DNA of 64,000 nt from Ottelia alismoides (lineage: Eukaryota > Streptophyta > Magnoliopsida > Alismatales > Hydrocharitaceae). The notes under the pieces are model-generated. The model made no database searches. It saw only the letters and a program-made list of their open reading frames with translations, and was not told the origin of the DNA. The first letter of the stretch is position 1. Every line of letters starts with the position of its first letter. The stretch covers positions 372,001 to 436,000 of the forward strand of contig JAZKJV010010125.1 in the NCBI GenBank assembly GCA_037367405.1, read 5' to 3'. A program made the translations under genes and the position numbers. This document shows, one piece after another, positions 1 through 12,086 of this stretch.

Positions 1-71
1 CTCTTCAAAGACGTGGAAGACTTCATCAAACGTAGAAGTCTGCTAAAGTATACCTGGTATAGAAGTAAAAG

Positions 72-413
72 GTCAAGAAGTGGCACGACAAGCATATCCG
101 CCGCAAGACTTCAGAACCTGGTCAAAAGGTCTGGTTGTTTGATACAAAGCTCAAATTATTCCTAGGGAAGTTAAAGAGCAAATGGATCAAGCCTTTAATA
201 GTGAAGCATGTGTGTGGAAATGGAAACATTGTTATATCTAGTCTGTTAGCTAACACACAACCATTTGTGACCAACAAACAGCTCCTGAAGCCCTATCTTG
301 AACATGATACGTTCTTATCCATGGTTGATTCAATACAGGTGGTATACCATGAAGAGCTTACAGTTGCAGCATCAGCACAAGCGAACAAGGCCATCAAAAA
401 CATTTTTGATTAG
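72..413 (+). pseudogene. Integrase C-terminal tail of G1 (Ty3/gypsy pol end)
   Basis: The reading frame gives KKWHDKHIRRK, then GQKVWLFDTKLKLF, then GKLKSKW. This is the DNA-binding tail that follows the integrase catalytic core in Athila/Tat elements, whose usual form is VLLFNSRLRLFPGKLKSRW. It ends at TAG about 410. An in-frame stop just upstream (about 66-68) breaks it from the rest of pol, so it is a dead remnant. No start codon belongs to it, because it is the end of a polyprotein. In the parent element the protein would insert the cDNA into the host genome. Confidence 0.7.
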
Positions 414-504
414 TTAATCTTTTTTCTTCTTTTCGTTTTCCTTTCTTTTTTTCTACCGATAAGTGGCCTCATCCCATTCATCATTGATATACTTATGATA
501 TACT

Positions 505-845
505 TCATCCTAAGTATGGGGGTTTATGTATTCGAGTGCTCATTCTTCAATCCCCGCCTGTCTCCTGAACTTTTGATTTCAGTCTATACTTAAGAATATT
601 TTACCCTAAGTATAGGGGGAGACAGGCCAAGCCGATGATTTATTCGTAACCACCCTCAACCCTCCCTGCATGTGGAATACAGTCTGCTACAATTAGGATT
701 AATTGATCCTAAGTATAGGGGGGATGGTCAACTTCCTATTCTTTATTCAATCATTGAAATACATATTTTCATATACTTAGTACGAGTTATGTCTTTCTTT
801 CTCTTCCATCTATGAGGATATAGCTCAATCTAAGTATAGGGGGTC
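505..845 (+). repeat. Array of PPT-like hairpin cassettes in G1
   Basis: Four copies of a CTAAGTATAGGGGG-type motif occur, at 509-522, 606-619, about 708-724 and 830-843. The second sits in a nested dyad: inner arms CTATACTTA (584-592) and TAAGTATAG (607-615), outer arms GCCTGTCTCC (556-565) and GGAGACAGGC (618-627). The third is preceded by TTAGGAT...ATCCTAA. The fourth is preceded by CTATG-AGGA-TATAG (about 811-824). The array lies between the integrase end and the true PPT at 2735. The motif matches the true PPTs of G2 and D1. Confidence 0.75.
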
Positions 846-2734
846 ATATATACGGTGTATATACTTTAGCCATAACTCATACTTTTTTATTTTTAATAAT
901 ATGGCTAAGTAATAAGAATTAAAACACACATCCAATCCTTTGTACAATAAATTGGTTAAAAATGTTTTGCAAAATGTTTGAAAAATGATTGGAAAATCTC
1001 TTTCAAAAATCTTTTGGAAACTGTTTGAAAAATATTCTATAAAATATTTTCAACCTTTGTAAAATTATTTGTTTGTAAAAATTTCTTTCTTTTATTTTAA
1101 TAAATATTTTGAAAATCTACTTGCAAATAGTGTGAAAAATGATTGTAAATTGAAAAATCTATACATAGTGTTTGAAAAATCTTTGCAATATGATTTTCAA
1201 ATTTTATAAATATTTGAAAAGAAATATTTATCAAATTATTCTTTCAAAATAAAGTTTTCAAAATATTTATCAAAATCTTTGAAAATTATTTTGACGACTA
1301 TGTGAATTCTTTAAAAACCCTATACACTAAACCTGCATGAAAACATGTAAAGTAATAACTAACTTCTCCTAATTTTTTATAAATAAAGATGCACTCTCAT
1401 GTAAATAGCTGCATATAATTGCGAGCCAAAATAATTTATTGTTGAAAATCACTAAAAAAATTTTTTAAAAAATCAATAAAAAATGCAAAGTGTTTTCAAA
1501 ATTGCATAAAAATTTGCAAAACTTTCAAAAAAACACATAAAAAGTTCCAAATCTGAAAATTATATCACAAAAATATTTTCCTTGCAGTTTACATAGCATT
1601 TGCATTTTTCAGAATGATAATAATAATTGAACAAGTTTAAATAAATTCTGAAGATTGGAGCACGGTTGAACCTTAATCCACTTAATCACAGGAACCTTAT
1701 AGGAACTACATTGAAGCATTTCAGTCTTCTAGACTTAATTCTTTGAGATCACGAGACTTAGTTCAATGTCGTCTTGATCAACTAAGTAGAATATTTTGGA
1801 ACACACACATAACTCTTGTCGATAGTGACCTAGCTTACATACATGCACCTCACACTTTTCTCAACTCAGTTGAGGTGGTAGAGGGTTGGATTTGTCGGCA
1901 TGAGAAACAAGCCAATGGAAATATCAGAAGTCACACATTTGTGGCCATTGTACCCCAACCTGATCAAGTAGCCATGAGGTCATATGATAGAAGTTGTGGG
2001 TTGCAATAATGCTTCAAAAGCGGGATAGCCTACAGGCTTAAGAGGACAAAGTACTTATGTAAATGCTGTTGTGAATAGTATTAAAAAATGCATATTCAAA
2101 AACTCTGAAAAGATGAGACGGGCAAAAATTTCAAGAAAAATCAATTTCCATCGAAGTATGTATATAATCAATAAGCTAGCTTGACCTTCAAAGTCAAATG
2201 TATGTGAGCCTGCAGCCGGATGACTTGGCTACACTGGTCAAGCATCCTAAGATAGGTAGCTACATCGGCTACCGTACATTCTCTTCTCCACCTCCTCTTC
2301 TTGAGTGGGTCGTACTTGAACTTATAAGGGAATACATTGCCTCTAGAGGAAAGAGTTATTGGATTGGGGAATTATGGTCACCATGTTGGAGAACACTGAC
2401 TTCTACCTCTTTGTCAAGAGGAGCTACATCACACACATTGTACAAGATAATCTCATAGTCACAAGGGGCTGCGTATGACATCGAAGTGTCATGAATTGGC
2501 TTTTGAGGAGACTTGTGGTAGGGTTTTGTGATTCTCGGAGATTGTCGTGTTTCAAGCCTGGTTCCCAATAAGGTTCTGACAAAACTTAATTTTCCAAAGG
2601 TCTAACTGAGCTTCAAACTTTGATAGTACGAGTATAGATCAAAAGTTAAAATCAATTCAAGTTCTTTCTTTTCTTTGCTTTATTTTCTTTTCTGCACTTA
2701 TAGGCAAAAGTTTTTACTAGGGATTGGTAAAGAC
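846..2734 (+). other. Non-coding 3' region of G1
   Basis: AT-rich sequence with many short runs of the type TTTGAAAATATTT (950-1280), then two blocks conserved with G2 (1660-1800 and 2205-2370). The short ORFs at 1743-2009 and 2198-2458 fall in these blocks, but their reading frames are not convincingly maintained in G2, so they are not called as genes. No env-like ORF is visible where some Athila elements carry one. Confidence 0.55.
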
Positions 2735-2747
2735 AAATATAGGAGGG
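2735..2747 (+). promoter_or_regulatory. Polypurine tract of G1
   Basis: Purine-rich AAATATAGGAGGG lies directly against the LTR start TGATGAATC. It is a worn version of the AAGTATAGGGGGG that abuts TGATGA in D1. It would prime plus-strand DNA synthesis. Confidence 0.6.
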
Positions 2748-4181
2748 TGATGAATCTTCATTTCATCACCTTTATTCTTTCATTTTTTGCCTTAAATACC
2801 TAGCTAAATGCATGCATATAACATTAATTTTCCAAAATAAGCACTCTTTTATTTGTAAGAATATTGTATAAATGATTGCTTACTTATTGTATTTAATTTC
2901 AAAATAAAAAAAATAAAGGAAGAAAAGAAGAAGAAATGAAATACCGTAGGTGTTGAGTGACCCTAGACCTTGAGACCAAGTCATCATGATGATTTGGTCG
3001 ACAAGGAATAAAGTAGAAGGAGATAGGGCAAGAGAACTATACAAAGATACACAGAAAACTAGATATAAAACCCTACTTAATTCATCTATAATTGATTTTT
3101 GGGACCTATTTTATTTTATTATTTTTACACTGCAAATAATAAAACCCTCAATATGAAAGTTGTCGATAAATATATATGTATATAAAAATACAATATTTAT
3201 TTCACATAAAAATAATGCATATTGTGCCTTCTACATTCAAAATAAAAATCTAAAATCCAAACTTCTCAGACTTGTATCTCCACCATATATACTCCAAATT
3301 CATTAAAAAACACCTTTAATTATATATAACTTTTTATTAGCTATTTAATTAAGGTGGTTTCATTTAATTTAGAGTTAAGATGCAAAAGTTAGGTTTTGGA
3401 CCCCTATTGTGCAATATACTTGAATAAAATATTCATTTTATTTAATCTTTATATTCTTTACTATTTTATATTTTTATAATTTTGTAAATATCATTTAAAA
3501 CATATATCCATAACTAAAATGAAATAAAAACCATTAAAATGAAATAAAAATGAATACTACATTTGAAATACATAGATGAAATACTTATAAATATACTTAT
3601 ATAATAAATATATATTTATTTACGTGTACAAATGAATTCAAAAAATACCATAAAAATATATTTATGTATATTTAAATAAAGTATAAATATATATGAATTA
3701 TGTATGTAAAATAATAAAATTAAAATATATAATATATAGGTAAATATACATATGATCATACATGTAAATAACAACTTGTAATAAAACACCATGAAAAAAT
3801 AAATATATATAAGTAATAAATACTACATAAAATTAGAATTATTTTTATGTTCTAATAAAAAACTAATTAAATCATCTGCTATTTTATATTAATTCTTTTA
3901 GGTCTTTTTACTCTGGAATTCCCTGGTTGGACCATGTGGACCAACCAGATGCATTCGTTCATTGACCTGGGTCAACTATACGTCTGACCCTGAACACCCT
4001 TGTCAGACTCACGGGGAGCCATGTTTCTCCCCTTTTCCACGCATCACCCATGCGTGTCCTCGCCCTCGAGCTCTGCCATCTCTGATCCCTGCACATCCTC
4101 GATCCACGATGGCCTCTCCATCTCCAACTACCTCCTCTCCTCGTCATGCAATCCCATCTCCAAGTCAACCCATCCTTCGTC

Positions 4182-4189
4182 TATAAATA
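4182..4189 (+). promoter_or_regulatory. TATA box in the G1 LTR
   Basis: TATAAATA sits in a locally GC-balanced pyrimidine-rich context about 1.43 kb into the LTR, downstream of an imperfect palindrome at 3922-3948. Position and sequence fit the U3/R promoter of an LTR retrotransposon. Promoter activity is inferred. Confidence 0.5.
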
Positions 4190-6223
4190 CCTCACCTCCG
4201 CCTCTTTTGCAGGATTTGATCGCTTCTTATTAAGTGTTAGCCCCTCAGATATGGACCATAAGCATCGCCTTGTTGACAACAAGTGATTGATGTCGTTCTG
4301 CAATGAAGAGAGTGTGAGGAGGAGTGCATCCGCCATCTCCGGTCAAGTTCACCGGAGATTTTGTTTCTTTGGTCATTGGACCAGACTAAGGCTAGTTCTT
4401 TGCGTCCTTAGGTTAGTTTTACTTCGCATTTTAATTTTTGCATTTCAATTTTAGTTAATAGTGTTTATAGGTTAGGGTAATTCCTATATCTTTGTTGACT
4501 TGGAACTTGATCTCCAAGTCTGATTCATCGTGTGTCGACCAGTTATTCGCCACGCCGTCGTCGCCACTTCATTCCCAATCACATTCTCCACCCGATACAC
4601 CCATTTCCCACTTGATTCTTGTTAAGAATCAAGGTGTCGAGCTCCATCTTCCACCACAAGCCAGAGCTTCATCTGTATCACCATCCACGTAGGCTTGGCT
4701 GCTCTTTTTGGGCCGAGGATCGTCGCCTCGAGCTACCCTATCTTCTATGCAGGTCCTGAATCCCAACCAACACCTAGGGGAGTCGAATCGATGCTCCCTT
4801 TGGCCCCCAGGTTGTTTGAACCAAAACAAGCCCCATGTCATATTCATGGAGACCTGGAATCATTTGAAGCGTACTTGTAGATGCATAAGGACGTCAAGAA
4901 GGAGTAGCACCCATCGGAGAAGAGATTGGCCACCGGAGGATGAAGAAATCCCAGATCGAAGCTAGCTCTGTACCAAGTTCATTCGTGTTCTTCCTTCAAG
5001 CCCCACAGTTGTCCGATGAAGATCAAGGGGCAAGTCTAGTCATGGCCGTTGGAAATTTTGCGAAGCGCTATGTCCCTCCACCATCTGTTCATCCACATGG
5101 CAGCTCAAGAACGATCTGATCCAAGGTGTTTAAGGGGTAATTTACAAAGACCTCCTCGGTTTATTGTAATTATTAATTAGCATTATATATATTTTATTAT
5201 ATTCAAAAAGTAGTGGGATAATTGCATGTAGGCCCTCGACTATTTAAAATTGTTATTTAATCTCCTGCCACGTCACCTCACTTGGCGGCCCACGTGCGTG
5301 GGTATTTTGCACGTAAAACTTTTCATGTTTTTGTAATTGTAGTTTAATATTAAAACCTTAATTTCAGTTATAAACTTCTGGGATATTTGCATTTTATCCC
5401 ATGCCTTTTACTTTATATGCAAATGTATACTTTTCGGTTCAAATACTATTTGTGTTTGTTTTCTATTTTTTAAAATATCACCCGTGCTCTAAAAATCATA
5501 GAAATATAGGATGTGTCTGATGCAATTCTCTTCCACGCTATAATTTTTATTTTGCACTTTACGCATCATTTTTCTATTTATTTAAAATCAAAAGAGCACG
5601 GTTTATTCCCTATTAGCCTTACAAAATCCAAAAAGATTATAAAATCATCTTTAAAAATTTCAAAAAATAGTAGTTGCCTATTATTGTATTTTATGCCTTC
5701 AGACCAAAAATCCCTAAAATAGAAAAAGAAAAACATAAAAAATGAAAAAGATTTAAAATCCTTATAAAATTATAAAAAAACTTAAAAATCCAAAAATATC
5801 AATTTCTTATATTATTATCTATATTTTAAAATTAATTTGGAGGAATTTTAAAGCCAATTGATATTTTTAAATCCCAAATCAAATCAGCCCATTTAAAAGT
5901 CTATGTATTTAGAAATTTAAAAACACCTAAATATTAGCAAAAATATATGAAAAATCATAAAAATAGTAGAAAAAAATAAAAAACCCAAATATTTTATTCT
6001 ATAAATTTTGATTATTTTATCTATAGTTATAATTATATTACCTTATATTTTCTTATATATCTATATATAGTTATATATAATTCATACTAATATTAATTAA
6101 TATAAATATCTTATAAATATTCTTAAAACCTTTAAAAAATAAATAGTATTGTACGTACTAATATTTTCTGATTTTATACATTTTTTATATATTATATATT
6201 ATAAATCCCCTGTATTATATTTA

Positions 6224-6251
6224 TACACACACACACACATATATATATATA
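6224..6251. repeat. (AC)n(AT)n microsatellite
   Basis: A pure AC dinucleotide run continues into a pure AT run inside AT-rich LTR sequence of G1. Confidence 0.9.
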
Positions 6252-6712
6252 TTCATATTATATATTAAAAAGGAAAACATAAAATCAGAAAAATATAAAA
6301 ATTATAAAATAAAAGAATTTAAAAATATAAATAAAAAAGAATTCTTTTACTTAATTAAAACCAACAAAAATATTACTTAATTAATTTATTTATTAAGTGA
6401 ATATGGTACAAAATACACCTATGTCATCTATTCATTAATTATTTATAAATAATATATCTGCTACACCGACTTGTCTCCCTGTGTTCGACACCCTACTCTG
6501 CTTGTTACTATACACACTTGTATGTTTAGTTATAATAAATTTTGATCCACATCTATACTTGCTTACTTGAACTCATTCTTTTGTGGCCTTGCCTTCTCCC
6601 GTGGTTTCATCTCGGTCCTTATGGATTAGGGTTCCACGTTAAATCATAAGCTTCTTTCTACTATTTTATATATCATATTCTTTGATACACTTTTACATTC
6701 ATCGTTTTTATA

Positions 6713-6724
6713 TGGTATGAGAGC
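6713..6724 (+). promoter_or_regulatory. Primer-binding site of N1 (initiator-Met tRNA type)
   Basis: TGGTATGAGAGC differs at one position from the common plant PBS TGGTATCAGAGC, complementary to the 3' end of initiator-Met tRNA. It directly follows the LTR remnant. Confidence 0.65.
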
Positions 6725-7672
6725 GGGCTTGATTCTCTAGGAGTTATTTAATGTTCGTGATTTGTTCAAGATTCAATTATTAGAACAAGCTCAATTCTTT
6801 ATTGTTCTTGAAGATCGATTCTTGAATATTATTTATTTATATTTATATATCGTTTGAAGATATGTTCATATTCGAGATAGTTCAAGTTAAGAAAATTCTA
6901 GGGTTTTTTAAAACCCTAACTCGCATGCAAGCTCAGATCATCATCAACGTTGGTTAACCCTAGTTAGTCAAGCCACAGTAATCAAGTTCCATACCTGTAT
7001 AAGAATTATCATCTCCACACAACTGATAATATGCCTACACTAGTGTCCAGGACGCATCTTCGGCCACAGGCCCTGGAACCCGAAGAAGAACATTCCTGCC
7101 GACATCCATGAAACACTAGTTCTTCAAAAGATCTATGGATGGCGGAAGAGGATTCTTCCGAAGATTTATGGCACATGAGTTCTTCTGAAGTCGATCCCAA
7201 AGCATATTCTCCTCGGCAGCGCTATCCATGACTTAACAACTCCGATGCATCTCCAAAGGTGTGATCATCTCCAGCATCAAGCCTACCCAAATCTCCAAGC
7301 ACGCATGGAGATGGGGCTCTAGATCTCCTTGCACGAAGATAACTCTAGGCGATGGCGGCAATCCCCTTCCTCTGTGCGAGTTGCAACATCTAGGCGAAGT
7401 CCCCAACGACAACCAACACCGCCATACAAGAGGAGGCACCACCAGCCACATCTTTGAGGCCTCCAACGCGCCAACCTTTATCTCCAAGTGGTAGTTAAAG
7501 CCCAACGCATTGCCATACATATGCTTGGTGTCCAAACCTACTTTGTGACTATCTTCAGAGAAGGCGGTTATGAGTCCGTCGCTCAAGTGTCGCCTTTCCA
7601 TGTCCCCTGGAAGGTCCAAGGGAGTTCCCCCATCGGGTGCCTCCATGATAGGGTGAATACGGGATTTCGTAA

Positions 7673-7975
7673 GGGCTCGTTTGGTTGGCAGGTTACTCTG
7701 GATAATATGGCATACCTCCTACTCTATTCCCACATTCATGTGTTCGAATTAGTTATAAGGACAACACAATATATTTGTTATAATATTTTTTAACCACACA
7801 AATAAAAAATTAATATAAAAAACATATTAGAACCATTAAAAAGTTAATATAACACATAATCAATGTCACATCACATCAAATTTATCATTCCAACCCTCTT
7901 TAACCCTCCGAACCATCCAAACAACTACTATTCACAGGAGGTTACTCCAACCCATCCCAGTTAGTAAACATGCCC
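7673..7975. mobile_element. Tourist-like (PIF/Harbinger) MITE in N1
   Basis: Flanked by a TAA duplication (7670-7672 and 7976-7978), the 3-bp target used by PIF/Harbinger elements. The ends form imperfect inverted repeats: GGGCTCGTTTGGTTGGC on the left, against GGGCATGTTTACTAACT read from the right end on the other strand. It is 303 bp, AT-rich inside, with no transposase ORF, so it must be mobilised in trans. Confidence 0.75.
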
Positions 7976-8580
7976 TAAACGAAAGCCTAAGATGGGCCTT
8001 CGGCTGCTCCTTAATTAATAAGAGAAAAAAGTGTTAGTTTAGGCCCATTAGCTTGCAGCAATAAAGTTTAAAAAAAGAAGGGGGAGGGTGGGGACTGCCA
8101 TTTTGGGTGCAGTTGGGTCGTGATTTTTTTAAGGAGATTTTTTTTGAAAACGCGTAGAAAAGAAAAAGAAAAACTATACGTGAGAAAAATTGACAAAAAA
8201 GGAGGGAGATGGCTAAAAACAGGAAAAAGCCGAACAAAAACAAATTATTTGAGATTTTCATGAACAAAAACAAATTGCTTGAGATTGTTTTTTGTTTCTC
8301 CCATACACAGATCGGAATAGATGACACGTTAAGAAAATTTTTTTGATTTCATTGACTTTGACATATGTATTACGGAGCACATCTTCCGAGGAGACTCGGT
8401 TCAATTCACACACCAACCCTTCAGTTCCTCCTCACTAGCACAACATGAGAAACAACGTCCCCAACAAGAAACAAATAGAGTATGTGTTGAATTGATATTA
8501 TACATAGTATCTTGTATTATGTGAACGAAGGATTTCTTTCTATTTTTCCAAACTGAGCATTGCATGCTCCAGCTGGGAAG

Positions 8581-8860
8581 TTTTAGAATACGCATCATCA
8601 TAGATGGGTAATTGAATCCCTCTAAGGTCCAATTACCATATTCACAGGTTAGTCCCACATAATCTGAGTGGGACTTGATCCTACTGGTGGGGCTATGTAA
8701 GAAGCCCCACACCCTTGAGAGCAATCAATACAGAATATCCGACCCTTGAGAGGCCTTCTCCCGTGCTTTCATCCGCTCCTTATGGAGTACGGTTTCACAT
8801 TACATCCCGTCGTTCTTCCACTATTTTATATTTCTTTACCTCTAAAATGCTTCTGCATTT
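8581..8860 (+). repeat. 3' LTR of N1
   Basis: Follows a degraded PPT (CCAGCTGGGAAG, 8569-8580). It is collinear with the N2 LTR read on the minus strand: AGTCCCACAT, GTGGGGCT, then the CTTCTCCCGTG...TTTCATC block. The right border is only approximate, because the terminal CTAACA seen in N2 is worn here. Confidence 0.55.
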
Positions 8861-10319
8861 AGACCTGATCCGAACCTTTAGGTCATGAAATATCTCGTAC
8901 TTCTGAAATCAGACTGGACTATCTGGTTCAATTTGATAGACCAATTAATCATACCCGGACTCAATTTGCGGTTTAGTAAAGTGCAATTTTCAATTGAAGT
9001 ACATGTTGATCGGATTATTTAGAAATTTGGTTCGATCAAGTTCATCTTCATGAGCTGGATGTCGTTGTTCCTCACACAAGACAAGATGACTTTCTTTTTG
9101 GATCATGAGCCATCTTAACGAAATTTTAAATGATCAAGATGTATTCAAAATCCAAAAGCTGTGTCCCATGCAGACTGACACACTGTACAAATCTCAAATC
9201 TGTTGTTGGTAAGAAAAGAAACTCCATGGTCGTGGCAGCAAAAAAAATGATCGTAAACAGTAAGGATTACAAAGTAACAAACTCGATCCTATCTACAACA
9301 TCTTAAATTAAAGGTGACCATGCTCAATCCCATGGGCATCTGTTTCTTGGTAGCTAACTCGGAAGAAATACCATTGTAAAACAGAGGAATACAATTATAT
9401 CAGTTTATGATTGATGAATGTTTACCAGGAAAAATCTCTTGTTCGCATCCAGCCAGAAAACACAGAACCTGTAAGCATTCCCTCGTAGAGACTAACTAAA
9501 TACAGCATTATGATGGGAAAAATGAATGATATATACTAGTATATTGATCAGTAAAATTATTTTGTACAATGCTTTTGATTTATTCTACCATCCTTTATTA
9601 AATAAATGATGTCCATCACTTGAGCACTTCAGCTTCTATATATGTGTGTGATCTCTATCAGAGATAATGAAGTGTTTTGAGAGTGTGCTGTGGCGTAAAA
9701 CCTTCTTCCCAGAATTCCTGTAGACTGTTGTTGCTCTCGAGTCACTATCAAAAGAACTCTTGCAAATAAAAATAAGCGCATGTCAGCGCCAGAAATAAAC
9801 CCCGCATGGAAATGTGGTTGCAAAATGATGAACCTATATCCAGAGGAGAAAGAGCGATCACATGAGAAATCATTTCTCACCATTTACAGCGACAGTACTC
9901 AAGCAAAAACGTTATTACAGCAAAAATAATTCTATTCCATTCAAGTTTACTTTACAAGTGCCCCGTGTTAATGGTAATGCATAAATAGATGTAGATATTT
10001 AAGCGTTATCTAATTAACAAATTCATAACAATCTAATGAAAAACCTGCTAGATTTAATATCTGGTTACATATTTCATTGAATGCCAAACATTAGAATCCT
10101 TTTCACGGAAAAAGATTCCATGGAAATGTTTTATATTACAGTAATCCAAACATGACCTTATTGTTTCATTTGGTTGTTATTTCACAGAAGATATTAAATT
10201 GTGACGGCATCAACCACATCCAAATTATATGCATTTCTTCATAAATGATATTAAAGCAATCTTTCAAGTGTTTTGCCATCAATCTTTGAAAGCATTGCAT
10301 AAAATCCTAAATCAGATAT
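8861..10319. other. Low-information non-coding stretch
   Basis: No domain, repeat pair or convincing ORF was recognised. The composition is AT-rich with intron- or UTR-like text. It lies downstream (minus strand) of the candidate terminal exon at 10320-10459 and could include its 3' UTR. The 84-codon minus ORF at 9629-9883 shows no family motif and is not called. Confidence 0.4.
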
Positions 10320-10459
10320 TCAAGACTTTTGCTTGAATGTTTCCCATTGCCCACCATCTATGCCTAATCGTCTCCTCTCAGGGTGGGATGCCTGCATTGC
10401 CCAGTGGCAGATAACATAAACGCCATTGTCAACTGTTACATACTGGAGCAACATCCTAT
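10320..10459 (-). CDS. Putative terminal exon of an unidentified host gene
   Basis: On the minus strand a reading frame of 46 codons runs to TGA at 10322-10320. Its second half includes YVICHWAMQASHPERRRLGI followed by GGQWETFKQKS. Mixed hydrophobic, Trp, Cys and charged residues look like a globular protein, unlike the low-complexity ORFs around it. A pyrimidine-rich stretch ending TTTTGAAG lies directly upstream and would serve as a 3' splice site at 10461/10460 (an AG at 10457-10456 is an alternative). The sequence between 10460 and about 10740 reads like an intron. I do not recognise the protein family, and no upstream exon was found before transposon DNA starts. It may be a stranded gene end or a captured fragment. 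Confidence 0.35.
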
Positions 10460-11479
10460 CTTCAAAATGGACGGCAAAAAATTGAAGGGATAAGCCAATG
10501 AGAGAATGGTAGAGTACATGAGAAAAGTAGAGGAAGGAAATAGTTCATAATGGTGGTACGTGAAAATTGAGGATATCAAGTGAGAAATAGTTCAAATTGA
10601 AAGGCTGAAAATCTAGACCAGTCTCAAGGCATTTACAAGTCTTCACGAATTCTTAGCTATCACCTTATTAATCTTATTTCTCTAGTGGCAATTTGAGAAG
10701 CTAAAGTTTCCGTATTGTTCACTATTAGACTAAATTAGTTGTTTTTTTTTTCCTTTTTCTCCCTTCGTCTCTAATTTACAATGGGCATAATGTTATGGAA
10801 TAAAACAATTGACTTCTCTTCCCCTCATTTCAACTTAGTACCAGACTAGGTTCCTCAACTCCGCTGTCACCTCCAGCACGCCTCTGTCAACAAACACCAT
10901 GCAGGCTCTACCATCCTAGCCTGCTTTGCGAGCTCATTATGATATTTACGATATAGAATAAAGCAATTAACTTATCCCAACATCACTACCACATCTCCGG
11001 TGACCAATGCCGCATAAGCTCTTCTATACTAGCCATGCCTCTGCGAGGACCAGTTCAAGCTTGCTCCAACGCATATAGGATTGCATGAGCCCTTCATCAG
11101 CGCTGCATGAGCAGCAAGCCTCAAACCTTGTCATAATGCAGGCGTTCAACCCCATCGCTGGCATCCAATCCCACTACACAGATATCCCAACCATTATGTG
11201 GGCCTCCAATCTTGTGTAGGGCCTCAAGTCCCATGCCAGCAAGCCCCGCACGTTCAGCCCCTTTCAGTAGCCTTATGCGTCTAAGGGATCTTCTGCTTCC
11301 GTGAACCTGTGCATAAGACCCCTCCAGGGGGTTCTCCTTGTAAAGCCAGAGAGATCCTTTACACTTGCTTGAAATCTGTCATTTTTCTTATTTGGACAAC
11401 TTGTTAGGTGAGAAGGCTCTGCTCAAGATGACGGCTATGACGAATAACCCAGAAAAAGCATCAACCACAGGGGAAATAT
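10460..11479. other. Unassigned non-coding stretch
   Basis: 10460-10740 is AT-rich and intron-like. 10830-11330 is richer in CCT/GCC triplets without a maintained reading frame. No terminal repeats, TSDs or known domains were identified. Some of it is probably degraded transposon sequence. Confidence 0.35.
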
Positions 11480-12086
11480 GTGGTACATCTTTTCCCACAT
11501 TAAGTAGAGTCGGTTACATGGATTCTTTGCCGCCATTCAAACCTATCTTGAGCCAATATCGAACTTAGATCCAAAAAACTAAGATCCCTTCGTATAATCT
11601 CATTCCAACATTTATTGGACCTTCCTCTCCTCTTAGCCGGCTCAACATCCCAAAACTCGCATCCCCTAACTGGTGTATCAACCGACCTCCTTTGTAACCA
11701 AACCATCTTAAGGGGTTTTCTTGCATCTTATCCTCGATCGGAGCTACACCAACTTTCCTTCTGCTTGCATCATTCCGAATCCGATCTTTACGTGTATGTA
11801 TGTCCACACATCCACCTTAGCATTTTCATTTCTGCTACCTTCGTTCTCTGCACATGTCTATGGTTCACATGCCAACATTTAGATCCATAGAGTATAGCAA
11901 GTCTCACGGTTGCTTTGTAAAACATTCCTTTGATTTTCAAAATGAATTTTCTTATCACAAAGAATAGTAGAGGCTCCTCTGACTTTAGCCAATCAACATT
12001 TATTCTATTAGTAACATCTCCATCAATTTCTCCATCATGTTGCAAAATAGATCCCAAGTATCTAAAAGGATCCGTCAAAGGGGGTA
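11480..12086 (-). pseudogene. RTE-type LINE reverse transcriptase C-terminal fragment
   Basis: Read on the minus strand the pieces follow the known order of plant RTE-clade ORFs: FRYLGSILQHDGEID, then AILYGSKCWHVNHRHVQ, then AEMKMLRWMCGHT, then KDRIRND and VGVAPIEDKMQENPLRWFGY, then RRGRSNKCWNEIIRRDL and WRQRIHV. These lie C-terminal to the catalytic core of the polymerase. The track changes frame at least twice (about 11800 and 11700), so it is a pseudogene. It abuts copia C0 at about 12087. Neither a poly(A)-like tail nor TSDs were identified. Confidence 0.75.

Larger units (their letters stand above)
1..6575 (+). mobile_element. G1: 3' half of an Athila-like Ty3/gypsy retrotransposon
   Basis: Cut by the left window edge. 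Order on the plus strand: integrase C-terminal tail, an array of PPT look-alikes, about 1.9 kb of non-coding 3' region, a degenerate PPT, then a 3' LTR starting TGATGAATC. Assignment to the Athila/Tat branch rests on the integrase tail and on shared non-coding blocks with G2, which has a tRNA-Asp PBS: 1660-1800 matches the minus strand of 19880-20040, and 2205-2370 matches the minus strand of 18920-19085, by eye about 75-80%. The right border is approximate. It is set where homology to the N1 LTR begins, and no TSD can be checked because the 5' end lies outside the window. Confidence 0.75.
2748..6575 (+). repeat. 3' LTR of G1 (right border approximate)
   Basis: Begins with TGATGA right after the PPT, as do the LTRs of G2 and D1. 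It contains a dyad CTGGTTGG...CCAACCAG (about 3922-3948), a TATA box at 4182, then a long mostly AT-rich R/U5 stretch. A segment near 6475-6500 (CCCTGTGTTCGACACC) resembles the motif close to the LTR ends of the related elements. The end is obscured by the truncated N1 LTR. ORFs inside it look fortuitous. Confidence 0.6.
6576..8860 (+). mobile_element. N1: non-autonomous LTR retrotransposon, 5' LTR truncated
   Basis: Order: 3' part of an LTR (6576-6712), an initiator-Met-type PBS, a non-coding leader, a worn PPT, then a 3' LTR. The family is the same as N2 at 57545-59364. Shared landmarks are CTTCTCCCGTGGTTTCATC in both LTRs, the leader text after the PBS, and the stretch GAGCATTGCATG...CCAGCT ahead of the PPT. 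No gag or pol domain was found in the internal region. A Tourist-like MITE interrupts it at 7673. The junction with the G1 LTR removed the first half of the 5' LTR. Confidence 0.65.

Noticed and set aside
2198..2458. 86-codon ORF with a similar ORF on the minus strand of 18915-19202
   Set aside because: The amino-acid similarity reflects conserved DNA in the 3' regions of G1 and G2. The frame bounds differ and no protein signature is seen, so it is kept as a nucleotide-level block.
9629..9883. 84-codon minus ORF near the candidate terminal exon
   Set aside because: No domain or codon pattern supports it. It is more likely 3' UTR or unrelated non-coding sequence.
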